From Pirellulales bacterium (GTDB taxonomy: Bacteria > Planctomycetota > Planctomycetia > Pirellulales > Lacipirellulaceae): DNA of 52,769 bases. How positions within the stretch are numbered: position 1 is the first letter of the stretch; each line of letters begins with the position of its first letter. The notes under the pieces were generated by a model. That model saw only the letters and a list, made by a program, of their open reading frames with translations, searched no databases and was not told the DNA's origin. The position numbers were made by a program, and so were the translations under genes. Shown here piece by piece: positions 8,420-16,856 of the stretch. Location of the stretch: assembly GCA_020847515.1 (NCBI GenBank), contig JADLBW010000210.1, positions 1-52,769 on the forward strand, read 5' to 3'.

Positions 8420-11400
8420 CTATCGCTGCTTGCCGCTGTGCCGATCGGCAGCGGCCCCTAGGCGCCGATCCGACGGCCGCTTGTCCGAGGCCCGTTTCTG
8501 TTCGAGCTGCTGATGCCAATCGCGGCCAGCGCTCGACAACGCCAGTGCCACGCCCCCCAGCGTCGCGCGGTGGAAGATGGCCGCTGAAGACGCCAACCGC
8601 CGCGGGCTTGCCGCAGTCGTTTCCTCGGCCGGCAGCGCCGACTGCCCCGTTGCACCGGCGTCGCTTTCCGCCGGCGGCGGCAAGTCGCCAGGTTCGACTT
8701 CCACGGGGGCGCGGGGCTTATCGTCGGTAGGCGGCCGGTCGCGGGCGCCTTCGCTATCGTCGCCAGGGTCGATCAATTTGCCGTTGCGAACGTACGCCTC
8801 GATCACCAGCCGCCGGACGTTCGTCTCCGACTGCACCACATAAATCGCGTAGTGGTTGTCCGGCAGATTGCGAAACAGGGCGGGTAGATTGTTCAGGGCC
8901 TCGGGTTGCAATCGATATCCCTGGCTGAGCGATCCGTCGGGGTTGATGACGCGCAATTCAAGGAACCTTTCGCTCGTCGCCCGCGAATCCCCGGCCGACC
9001 CGCCGACGTCGTCGCTGGCAGTCGCCTTGATCGGCGGCTGGCTCGCCGGCGTCGCCGCCGGCGCCGCCGGACGATCAGGGAGCGCCAGCCGCGGAGCGTT
9101 GGGCGTGGTGTCGATGCGAATCGCCTCTTTGCCGATGCCGGGGTTGCTGATCGCCACCGTCTCAACATTGCTCTGACCGGGCGCTACGACCAGCGGCGCG
9201 CCGAAGTCGTCGTCGCGCACCATCACCGAAATGACAATGTCCGCCGAGGGATGCAACGGGTCGGGCGGACCCTGGTAGACGTGCGTCAGTACGAAGCCTT
9301 GTGGCGTGGGACCAGCGTATGCCGTTGCGACGACGAAGCGATCCCCCGGAGGCAAATTCAACCGATCGCCCCAATCCACAAGGACCTGGAAAGAGTCGGC
9401 GCCCGGGTCGCTGAACGACAAGGTCAGCGTCGTCATGCCGCTGGTAGCCACGTCGGTGGCCGCGATCGGCCGCAGCGTCGGATTGACGTTGAAGACGGTG
9501 ATCTCAAACGACTGCACGTCGACGCCCCCATCGTCGTCGGTCAACGTCACGGTGATCGTGTAGTGGTTGTCGGGGTCGTTGTCCGCGTAGAAATGGGCGT
9601 CGGCAAGCGTCCCGCTGGTCGCGGCGCCGGGCCCGCCGCTGACGCGGGTGGCCGGCAACTGGCCAGCCTCTACCGTGCCGTCGCCCCAGTCGATCGTATA
9701 GCTAAACGTCTCGGCGCTCGCCCCTGACGGGTTCAGCAGGTTATCGAACCCGGGGTCGGTGAAACTGCCAAGGTTGTTGATGGCGAGCATCGATCCTTCA
9801 TCGATCACGATCGAGTCGGCGGTAAGCGTCAGCGTTGGCGCTACATTGAAGACATGGACGGCAAACGTGCGCGCGACCACCGCGCCGTCGTCATCCGAAA
9901 GCATGACCGTTACGGTATACTTTCCGTCGTCGGCGTAAACATGGGCGTCATGTACGAATTCCGCCGTCGTCGGGACGCCAGGGCCGCCGCTGTGGCGGTT
10001 GGCCGTCGTGAATGGGGCGGCAGGCGAGCCGTCGCCCCAATCGATCCACGCGTCGATAAAGGTCTCGCTGGTTCCCAGCGCCAGGTTGTCAAACCCCGGG
10101 TCCTGAATCCTAATTCCCAGCGAAGCTAGGGTGAACGCCTGGCCCTCATGGATAGCCAGCGGCGTTACAACGCCGGCGAGCGTCGGGTCGACGTTCACTA
10201 CCGTCACCTGAAAGACTCCTTCGCTAGCGCCGCCGTCGTCGTCAAATACGGTGACGGTTACCCTGTAGATCCCGTTATCGGCATACGTGTGATTTCCCCC
10301 GAACGAACCGCTGGTCGGCGCGCCGATCGACCCCGCCGCGTCGATGTTCGCCGCGCCCAGGTCGAGCGGAGAACCGTCGCCCCAATCGATCGTGTAGCTG
10401 AACCTTTCGGTCGTTTCGCCGCCGTTGTCTGGATCGGTCGTGTTGAAAGGATTGTCGAAGCCTGGGTCGCTGAACGCACCGACCGCGCCGATGGCCAGCA
10501 AGCTTCCTTCGCTGATTGTCTGGTTGGGTGCCACTGCCAGCGTCGGCGCTACGTTCTTAACGATCACCTTGGCTGACGCGGTGCCGACTCCGCCGTCGTC
10601 ATCGGCGACTCGGACCTGCACCGTGTACTCGCCATTGTCGGCAAAGGTATGGGCGGCCGCAAATGAGCGTCCCGCAGCGGGGCCCGAGCTGACAAAACCG
10701 TCCCCCCAATCGACCTCCCAGACATGCACATCCTGAGAACCAAAATCGGTGAATTCAAATCCAAGTGCGACGAGATCGCCCTCGTTCACGGCGCCGGTAG
10801 CCGCAGTGACATGGACGTCGAACGGCGCCACGTTGTTTACCGTGACCGACAGACTTGCAGTGGCTGCCCCGCCGTCGTCGTCCCAGATCCGGACGTTGAT
10901 CGCGTAGCTGTCGGACGGCGTGCCCGGCGGATTGTCGTCCAAATACCGATGAGCCGCGACTAACTGGCGCGATCCGGCAGCCAGCGAGACCGTTTCGATC
11001 ATCGAGCCGTCGCCCCAGTCGATCTCCGCGGTGTGCACGTCCTTCGAGCCGGGATCGTCGAACGCCAGCTTCAGCGTTGCCAGGCCGTTCTCATCGATCG
11101 CGGCCAGCGGATCGACGATAACGTTCGCCGGGGCCGCGTTGTTCACCGTCACCTTCAAGGCGGCGGTCGTTTCGCCCTGGTCGTCGTCGGCAAGAGTGAT
11201 CGTTACCAGGTAGTCGTCGGCAGTCGTGCCGGTCGGATCGTCATCCAAATATTGATGCGCTGCGGCGAGCGACCGCGCGCCGACCGTTAGATTAAAGACT
11301 TCCGCCGCCGAGCCGTCTCCCCAGTCGATTTCCACCCTATGCGCATCGAGAGCGCCTGGATCGTTAAAGGTCAGCTTGAGCTCCGCCTCGCCGTTCTCAG

Positions 11401-12298
11401 CGATGACGTCGACCGATTCGACTTGCAGTAGCGCCGGCGCCACGTTCTTTACATGGATCGACGCGCTGCCGCTTGCCGCGCCGCCGTCGTCATCCAGCAC
11501 TCGGACGTTGACCAGGTAATCGTCAGCCGCCGTTCCGCCGGGATCGTCGTCCAAGTACTGGTGCGACGTGGCGAAGGACCGCCCGCCGACCGTCAGATTG
11601 AAGACTTCCGCCGCCGAGCCGTCGCCCCAATCGATCTCCACGGTATGCGCGTCCAACGCCCCCGGGTCGTCAAAGGTCAACTTGAGCTCCGCCTCGCCGT
11701 TCTCAGTGACGATATCCAGCGACTCGATTTGCCGCAGCACCGGCGCGACGTTGTTGACGCGAATCGTCGCGCTGCCGCCCGCCGCGCCCCCCGCGTCGTC
11801 CACGACTCGAACGCTGACGAGGTAGTCGTCGGCGTCCGTCCCGGCCGGGCTGTCGTCCAGATAGTGGTGAGACGCAATGAACGTTAACGAACCCTGCGGG
11901 ACGTTGAATGCTTCGACCGTCCCGTCTCCCCAATTGATTTCTGCCGTATGCGCTGCGAGCGGATCGGCCGCCGAGAGCGTCACCTTCAACGCCGCGACGC
12001 CGCCTTCGTCAATCGGCGACGTCGCCTGAACCTGCACGCCCGTCGGCGTGGTTGCGGCCGCTGCTTCGTCGGAGGCCATCGCGGCCATCTGCGAAGGATC
12101 GGCGCCAACTTGGGCGTAATCGCACGTGGCGCCCGCCAGCTCTAGAGCCAGCGCAGGCGCCGCCGCATCCAGCATCCGCCGGGCTTCGAGTCGCCGCGGC
12201 GCAAGCTGCAGTCGCGTCGCCGCCGACCAGCCCCCGGGTCGCGGCAACCAACCAGCGAGGCGCAATCGCGGCGCATATCGAGCCATGGGCTTCGGCAT
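8420..12298 (-). CDS. Giant extracellular PKD-repeat protein with LEPR-like N-terminus
   Basis: A 1,292-residue predicted surface or secreted protein. The N-terminus is basic and carries LEARRML at 37-43, resembling the LEPR-XLL motif that marks exported planctomycete proteins, followed by an Ala-rich stretch. Nine PKD-like beta-sandwich repeats follow, from about residue 88 to 1,050. Each has a WGDG signature (the ninth is WGDR), a D-D-D-G-G turn and an ending close to V-x-N-V-A-P. The acidic loops suggest calcium binding. The C-terminal region (about 1,100-1,292) is charged and Pro-rich with no clear transmembrane anchor or sorting signal. The start is ATG without a Shine-Dalgarno. It lies next to a HlyD/M50/TolC-type export cluster and could be its cargo, which is inference. 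Adhesion or sugar binding is the usual role proposed for such proteins. Confidence 0.85.
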   Translation of the reverse strand: MPKPMARYAPRLRLAGWLPRPGGWSAATRLQLAPRRLEARRMLDAAAPALALELAGATCDYAQVGADPSQMAAMASDEAAAATTPTGVQVQATSPIDEGGVAALKVTLSAADPLAAHTAEINWGDGTVEAFNVPQGSLTFIASHHYLDDSPAGTDADDYLVSVRVVDDAGGAAGGSATIRVNNVAPVLRQIESLDIVTENGEAELKLTFDDPGALDAHTVEIDWGDGSAAEVFNLTVGGRSFATSHQYLDDDPGGTAADDYLVNVRVLDDDGGAASGSASIHVKNVAPALLQVESVDVIAENGEAELKLTFNDPGALDAHRVEIDWGDGSAAEVFNLTVGARSLAAAHQYLDDDPTGTTADDYLVTITLADDDQGETTAALKVTVNNAAPANVIVDPLAAIDENGLATLKLAFDDPGSKDVHTAEIDWGDGSMIETVSLAAGSRQLVAAHRYLDDNPPGTPSDSYAINVRIWDDDGGAATASLSVTVNNVAPFDVHVTAATGAVNEGDLVALGFEFTDFGSQDVHVWEVDWGDGFVSSGPAAGRSFAAAHTFADNGEYTVQVRVADDDGGVGTASAKVIVKNVAPTLAVAPNQTISEGSLLAIGAVGAFSDPGFDNPFNTTDPDNGGETTERFSYTIDWGDGSPLDLGAANIDAAGSIGAPTSGSFGGNHTYADNGIYRVTVTVFDDDGGASEGVFQVTVVNVDPTLAGVVTPLAIHEGQAFTLASLGIRIQDPGFDNLALGTSETFIDAWIDWGDGSPAAPFTTANRHSGGPGVPTTAEFVHDAHVYADDGKYTVTVMLSDDDGAVVARTFAVHVFNVAPTLTLTADSIVIDEGSMLAINNLGSFTDPGFDNLLNPSGASAETFSYTIDWGDGTVEAGQLPATRVSGGPGAATSGTLADAHFYADNDPDNHYTITVTLTDDDGGVDVQSFEITVFNVNPTLRPIAATDVATSGMTTLTLSFSDPGADSFQVLVDWGDRLNLPPGDRFVVATAYAGPTPQGFVLTHVYQGPPDPLHPSADIVISVMVRDDDFGAPLVVAPGQSNVETVAISNPGIGKEAIRIDTTPNAPRLALPDRPAAPAATPASQPPIKATASDDVGGSAGDSRATSERFLELRVINPDGSLSQGYRLQPEALNNLPALFRNLPDNHYAIYVVQSETNVRRLVIEAYVRNGKLIDPGDDSEGARDRPPTDDKPRAPVEVEPGDLPPPAESDAGATGQSALPAEETTAASPRRLASSAAIFHRATLGGVALALSSAGRDWHQQLEQKRASDKRPSDRRLGAAADRHSGKQR
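9150..12037 (-). repeat. Nine tandem PKD-encoding repeats
   Basis: Repeat units of roughly 270-360 bp within the giant extracellular protein gene. Units 2 and 3 (about 11,150-11,760) are the most alike: both encode the same E-I-D-W-G-D-G-S-A-A-E-V-F-N-L-T-V-G stretch with only scattered base differences. The older outer units have diverged and the later ones carry longer loops. This pattern indicates recent local duplication in the first half of the array. Confidence 0.75.
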
Positions 12299-12714
12299 CC
12301 AAAAACAAGGCGAGGAGCAGCCCGTATGTGCGGCCTCGCGGCCCTATAGCGAGCGTTACACTCGATTATTTGGAGAAATCCGCAGGCCTGTCAAACAATC
12401 CGCAGCAGGCCGACGGTACGCGGCGAACCCGGATCACGCCGCAGTTGGTAAACAGGCCAAGGCGGGCCCGTGGCGGGGGCGGCGTCTCAGTCTGCCGCAC
12501 CGCGTGAGAACAAGCCTGTGAGGCGCTCGCGCGATACTTCGCCCGGCTGGCTCGCGGATCGTCCCTGCCGGCCCGGCGGCGCCCGTGGTCGACTTTGTCG
12601 GCCAAAGCGGTTTTTCTGGACGCGCCGATTGGCGGGAGTCGAATACCAGCCGACAAGCCCTGCTGTCGGCCCGCCTTCGGCAGCTCACCAGGAACGAGAT
12701 TCGCCGTCCTACCC
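12299..12714. other. Divergent intergenic region
   Basis: About 415 bp between the divergent PKD-protein gene (minus) and the small secreted-protein gene (plus). It must hold both promoters. I see AT-richer patches (for example a TTACACTCGATTATTTG stretch near 12,357) but no sigma-70 pair good enough to call, no RNA gene and no convincing short gene. Confidence 0.4.
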
Positions 12715-13458
12715 ATGTTCCAACCCTCCGCCGCCGTACTCTGCCGGAAGCTGCATTCCCCCTCGCTACTGGGCGCCGCCTTCTGCGGGTTGCTAGCTGC
12801 CGTCAGCGCGGCGGGTGATGAACCGGCCGCCTACCAGGATCGCTACATTGCCGCCGCGCCGCTTCCGGCGCCGGCGACATGCCAGGTCGACTGCCTGGTT
12901 CAGCCAGTCCAGGCGATCCCTTCGCACGACGCGGCCCCGCCGCCGATGGAGGTCGTGCAGCCGCCCTCCCAGCTTCCCCCTCAGCGAAGTTTACGCCAGT
13001 TCCGTCCGATTACCGACCTGACGATCGACGCCGCCCTGCCGCAAGGCTTGCTGCCCGATGCGACCGGTCAGTCGCAGGAAGCTGGCGAGGAGTCGGCATC
13101 CCTATTAGTAATCGGCGACCTTCGTCTCGAAGGCGGGTGGGCCGACGTGCCGTACAACTGGGCCGCGACCCATTTGTGCCACGGACCGCTCTATTTTGAA
13201 GAAATCAATCTCGAGCGCTACGGCTATCAATGCCATCCGGCCCTGCAGCCGCTGGTCTCGGGGGCCCACTTCTTCTTGACCGTGCCGACGCTTCCCTACC
13301 GGATGACCGTTCATCCGCCGCGAGAGTGCGTCTATACGCTCGGATATTATCGGCCCGGCGACCGCGCGCCTTGGCGGCGACAGCGCTTGCCATGGGACAC
13401 TCGCGCGGCGGCGGTTGAAGCGACCGTTGCCGTAGGGCTGGTCTTGCTCATTCCATGA
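12715..13458 (+). CDS. Secreted protein of unknown function, export-cluster neighbour
   Basis: A 247-residue protein. The ATG chosen begins a good signal peptide: two basic residues near position 11, then a hydrophobic core (SLLGAAFCGLLAAVSAA) ending near residue 33. An in-frame TTG at 12,595 would hide this signal, so it was rejected. The middle is Pro-rich. The C-terminal half is more compact and aromatic, with motifs such as GGWADVPYNWAATHLCHGP, PLYFEEINLERYG and YTLGYYRPGD, and the chain ends in a hydrophobic stretch (VAVGLVLLIP). I do not assign it to a named family, but aromatic-rich proteins of this style recur in planctomycetes beside efflux genes. It converges on the M50-HlyD gene (79-bp gap). 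A periplasmic or outer-membrane-associated role is likely. Confidence 0.7.
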   Translation: MFQPSAAVLCRKLHSPSLLGAAFCGLLAAVSAAGDEPAAYQDRYIAAAPLPAPATCQVDCLVQPVQAIPSHDAAPPPMEVVQPPSQLPPQRSLRQFRPITDLTIDAALPQGLLPDATGQSQEAGEESASLLVIGDLRLEGGWADVPYNWAATHLCHGPLYFEEINLERYGYQCHPALQPLVSGAHFFLTVPTLPYRMTVHPPRECVYTLGYYRPGDRAPWRRQRLPWDTRAAAVEATVAVGLVLLIP

Positions 13459-13537
13459 ACCAGCTCGGGCACGCGCTGGAACGCCGGCGGAGCTGCGATT
13501 CAGACAGCGTCGCCTGCGCCGACTGAGCAATACGCGT

Positions 13538-15742
13538 TCAAAACATTCGCTGGAACGTCCGGCGCGCCCGATCGAGCAGCAATTCGCCTACGGTAGTGTC
13601 CAACGTATCGATTTTGGCCGTTCCGCGGGCCCCGACGAGCAACCCTGTCCCGGTCGCCGCTAGCTCGATTCGGACGACGTGATAACGGCCTTCGCTCTGC
13701 GGCGATTGCTTCGCTCGCGATCCCCAGCCGTACTCGCTCTGGTTGCTGCGGGCCCGCCGCGCCACGTCAACCACCCGTCCCCGGTAGATCTCCGTTGGAG
13801 CTTGTTCCGCGACTAGTCGAACCTGCTGCCCAGGCTCCACTAGCGGCGCGTCGGCTTGTCCGACGGCGGCCCAGGCTGCCAGTCCCGCTGGACGTACCAC
13901 CGCCGCCAGCGGAGTGCCAGCCTCGATCCAGGCGCCCCGATTCCGTGCCTCCAGCGGCGTACCCCCCCACGTGGGCAGCGTATCGACGTCGTTCTGGGCG
14001 GCCAGTCGCGCCGCGGCCGGCAGGACGCGGCCGGCCGCCGGGGCGCGGATCGTCAGGGCCGCGACGATCGATTTCTGCTCGCTAAGTTGTCGCTCGGCTG
14101 CGGCTAACTCAGCCTCAGCGGCGGGCAGCAGTTGCATGGCGGAGGGCGCCGTCGCCTGCAGCGTTCTGAGCTGCTCCACCCTGGTGCGCTGCTGCCGCAC
14201 CAGGCCCTGCAACTCCATCAGGGCAAGCTCTACTTCCTCGTTCCGCAGCCGCGCGACGACTTCCCCCGCTTGTACCTCGGTCCCGGCGGCGGCGATGGAC
14301 TCCAATTCACCCGCCGACGTGGCAAACAGCGGAAACGAGTCGGCGGCGACGATGGTCAACGGCGCCTCGACGCGGCGCTTGACAGGCATGGCACAGATCG
14401 CCACCAGCGCCGCTGCCAGGGCCCCCCCGGCAAGCATGAGCCGACGCCACCGAAACCGCGATTGCAGCGACGGGTTGATTGCCAGCTCCGCCGCCGCGCG
14501 CAACGGTCTCACAAGGACGGCGACCATCGTTATCCCGCCCAGGGCGTACACCGCATTTTGCAGGTGGAGCGGGCGGGCGAGCTTCAGCATCAGCATCAAC
14601 GCGCCCAAGATCACCAGCGCCAAATAAACCTTAGCCCCAATGGCATAAGCCCACAGAAACCTTCGTTTGCTTGGGCTAAGCAACGGATCCGCGGTCGCCG
14701 GTTCCCCCAACAGCCACCGCCGGCAAGCTTGCGTCAGCAGCCCGTCGGCCCGCCCTGCGAGATTCGGCGTCTCCCACCAGTCGCAGAGCAAGTAGTATCC
14801 GTCGTATCGCAACAGCGGATTGGCGTTAACCAGCAGCGTGCCGACCGAGCACACGACGATCAGGCTCACGCACACGGTGCTCAGCGCCCCCGGCGCCGCG
14901 TACCGCCACACAAGCGCGGCCAGCGACGCGACGATCAGCTCCACGAACATCCCCGCCCCTGAGACCGCCATCCGCTGCCATTTGCTGGGCAACCGCCAGG
15001 CGTCGCTGACGTCGCAGTAAATCGCCGGCATGCCCGCCAGCAGCAGGACGCCGAACTCATGAGGCCTCGCCCCCCAATGGCGACAGACCAGGGCGTGACC
15101 CAGCTCATGCAGAACCTTTACGCAAGCGACGGCCGCCGCCCATACTGGCCACATGCGCGCATCGGCCAGTTCCGCGATCGTCGGCAGCCGCTGAGCCAGT
15201 TCCGCGCTTTGGCCGATGCTCACCAGGACCGCAAAGCAGATCAGCGCGACGGCGACCAGCGCCGCTGCGGGCGAACATAACGGGCCGAGCAGGGCGTATA
15301 GCCGCTCAACCGTCGGGCCCGCGTCGAAGCGGGCGACTCGAATGCACAACAGTTGCAACGCCGCGGTTGCCCGCCGCCAGCGCCGCTGTCGCCGGCCGCG
15401 AGCGAGCAACTCGCCGCCTTGCCCCGGATTCTCTCCCAACACCAGCCCGTCGCAGTACAGCCGATTTACGAATTGCTGAAGTTGCCATGCCGTCGCATGT
15501 CGAGGTTGAAACTGCGTTTCCACGAGCCGCGCGAGGTCCCGCAGGCTGGCCGGACGCCGCAACCGTTCGACGAGCGCATGCTCCTCCGCGGTGAAATGGA
15601 ATGTCTCGTTCGAGATCGGGTCCTTCACCACATAGGCCGGGTTTCCTGCAAAGGCAACCTCCGCCATTTGGAGATCGCCGCGCGTCCGCACGGGCAGCGC
15701 ACGGTCGTCAGCGGAACGGCGAGAGTCATCGCGGCGGTTCAT
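13538..15742 (-). CDS. M50 metalloprotease-HlyD fusion protein
   Basis: A 734-residue inner-membrane protein. Residues about 23-110 resemble a PqqD-like or winged-helix peptide-binding domain. A multi-span M50 (site-2 protease) core follows, with zinc motif HELGH (212-216) and the second metal motif NPLLRYDG (308-315, Asp314). Both active-site motifs look intact. After further transmembrane segments and one last helix (LMLAGGALAAALVAICAM) comes a HlyD-type periplasmic part with split lipoyl halves and a helical hairpin. The family is usually annotated as putative peptide zinc metalloprotease or biotin/lipoyl-binding M50 protein. The start is ATG 15,742; an upstream GTG (15,814) is possible. 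It is third after the GAF-HlyD and HlyD genes. I infer a membrane-embedded processing or export factor working with TolC. Confidence 0.85.
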   Translation of the reverse strand: MNRRDDSRRSADDRALPVRTRGDLQMAEVAFAGNPAYVVKDPISNETFHFTAEEHALVERLRRPASLRDLARLVETQFQPRHATAWQLQQFVNRLYCDGLVLGENPGQGGELLARGRRQRRWRRATAALQLLCIRVARFDAGPTVERLYALLGPLCSPAAALVAVALICFAVLVSIGQSAELAQRLPTIAELADARMWPVWAAAVACVKVLHELGHALVCRHWGARPHEFGVLLLAGMPAIYCDVSDAWRLPSKWQRMAVSGAGMFVELIVASLAALVWRYAAPGALSTVCVSLIVVCSVGTLLVNANPLLRYDGYYLLCDWWETPNLAGRADGLLTQACRRWLLGEPATADPLLSPSKRRFLWAYAIGAKVYLALVILGALMLMLKLARPLHLQNAVYALGGITMVAVLVRPLRAAAELAINPSLQSRFRWRRLMLAGGALAAALVAICAMPVKRRVEAPLTIVAADSFPLFATSAGELESIAAAGTEVQAGEVVARLRNEEVELALMELQGLVRQQRTRVEQLRTLQATAPSAMQLLPAAEAELAAAERQLSEQKSIVAALTIRAPAAGRVLPAAARLAAQNDVDTLPTWGGTPLEARNRGAWIEAGTPLAAVVRPAGLAAWAAVGQADAPLVEPGQQVRLVAEQAPTEIYRGRVVDVARRARSNQSEYGWGSRAKQSPQSEGRYHVVRIELAATGTGLLVGARGTAKIDTLDTTVGELLLDRARRTFQRMF

Positions 15743-15919
15743 AGACGTTCTCGTCCCGCCCGGCGAACGAGCGTGACGCGTTGGTTGCAGTACAACAGGT
15801 GGTTCGCGGGCCACGTCACGACGATCACAGGCGGCGCCTTCGGGAACGAGCGGCCCACCCCAGTACGGCCCGCACTCCGGACGATCGCGCCTGCACGGTT
15901 TCCTTGCTCCGCGAACGCA

Positions 15920-16801
15920 TTAGGGCGTTTCACCTGTGGAAATCACGAGCCGTCCCCGCTGCCCCGGACGCAGCGCCAGCGCACGGTTATCGAGCTCCGC
16001 CCAGACGCGAACCTGGCGGCTGACCGGATCAATCTCAGGACTGACGAAACGCAAAACGCCTCCTAACGGCTCCGGACTAGCCCCGTCTGCATCCTGCTCG
16101 TCCAACATGAATTGAACTTTCGAGCCTGCCATGTTTGCGGCCACGGCGTCGGCGGGCGCAAAGCCATCGGCCCGCAAACGGTCAATCGCAATCAACCGTA
16201 CTACCGGCGCCCCCGGCTGCACCCACTCGCCGGCCCGCGCGCGAACCAGCGCTACCACGCCGCTGAACGGCGCCCGCACGGCGTGCATTTCGAACTGTAG
16301 CTGCGCCGCCTCCAGGGAAGTTTCCTTCAATCGCAGCGCGAACCTTTCGAGGGCCATGTCGTGTTCCGCTTGCCTCCGTTCCAGGGCCAGCTTCTCAGCG
16401 GTGAGCCGTTCGACGTCGAGCTGCGACCGCGAGATGCTGTTGGGAAACTGCTGGTTGGATTCCGCCGATCGTTCAATCTCGGCCCGCGCCACCTCGAGCG
16501 CCTTATCCGCATACTGGATGCGAAGCTGGTTGTTGGCCTTGGCCAGCGCCTGCTCGCGCTCCAGCGACGCTTGTTGCACCGCTAGTTTCGCCGCGCGATC
16601 GTCGAGGGTCGCCAGCGCCTGCCCGGCTTCGACGGCCCCGCCTTCGTCAACGAAGATCTTCGCCAGTACGCCCGTCTGCTGTGCGGGGACCTCGGCCTCG
16701 ATCATCGGCCGCAGCACGACCGCGTCAATCGTGATGGATTCGCCGCGCGCGGCGGCGGCGATCGCCGTCGCGATCAGAGCGGCAAGAAAGGCGTGTAGCA
16801 C
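15920..16801 (-). CDS. HlyD-family periplasmic adaptor
   Basis: A 293-residue membrane-fusion adaptor that would bridge an inner-membrane component to a TolC channel. A signal peptide (MLHAFLAALIATAIAAAARG) is followed by a first lipoyl half (EVPAQQTGVLAKIFVDEGG), a long alpha-helical hairpin (about 65-165), the second lipoyl half (VRAPFSGVVALVRARAGEWV) and a beta-barrel domain. Length and order are typical of RND/MacA-type adaptors. The start is GTG, supported by a GGGAG Shine-Dalgarno about 5 nt upstream and by the signal peptide. It lies 55 bp after the GAF-HlyD gene and before the M50-HlyD gene, so all three probably form one operon. No pump gene is adjacent, which is unusual for this family. 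Confidence 0.88.
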   Translation of the reverse strand: MLHAFLAALIATAIAAAARGESITIDAVVLRPMIEAEVPAQQTGVLAKIFVDEGGAVEAGQALATLDDRAAKLAVQQASLEREQALAKANNQLRIQYADKALEVARAEIERSAESNQQFPNSISRSQLDVERLTAEKLALERRQAEHDMALERFALRLKETSLEAAQLQFEMHAVRAPFSGVVALVRARAGEWVQPGAPVVRLIAIDRLRADGFAPADAVAANMAGSKVQFMLDEQDADGASPEPLGGVLRFVSPEIDPVSRQVRVWAELDNRALALRPGQRGRLVISTGETP

Positions 16802-16856
16802 GGCAGCTCCCTGGAAATCGCATGGTCCGCGTCGCGACGCAGCCGCCGCGCACAGC

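Noticed and set aside
12366..12716. Minus-strand frame of 116 codons upstream of the PKD-protein gene
   Set aside because: No start signal, no family features, and it overlaps the expected divergent promoter region.
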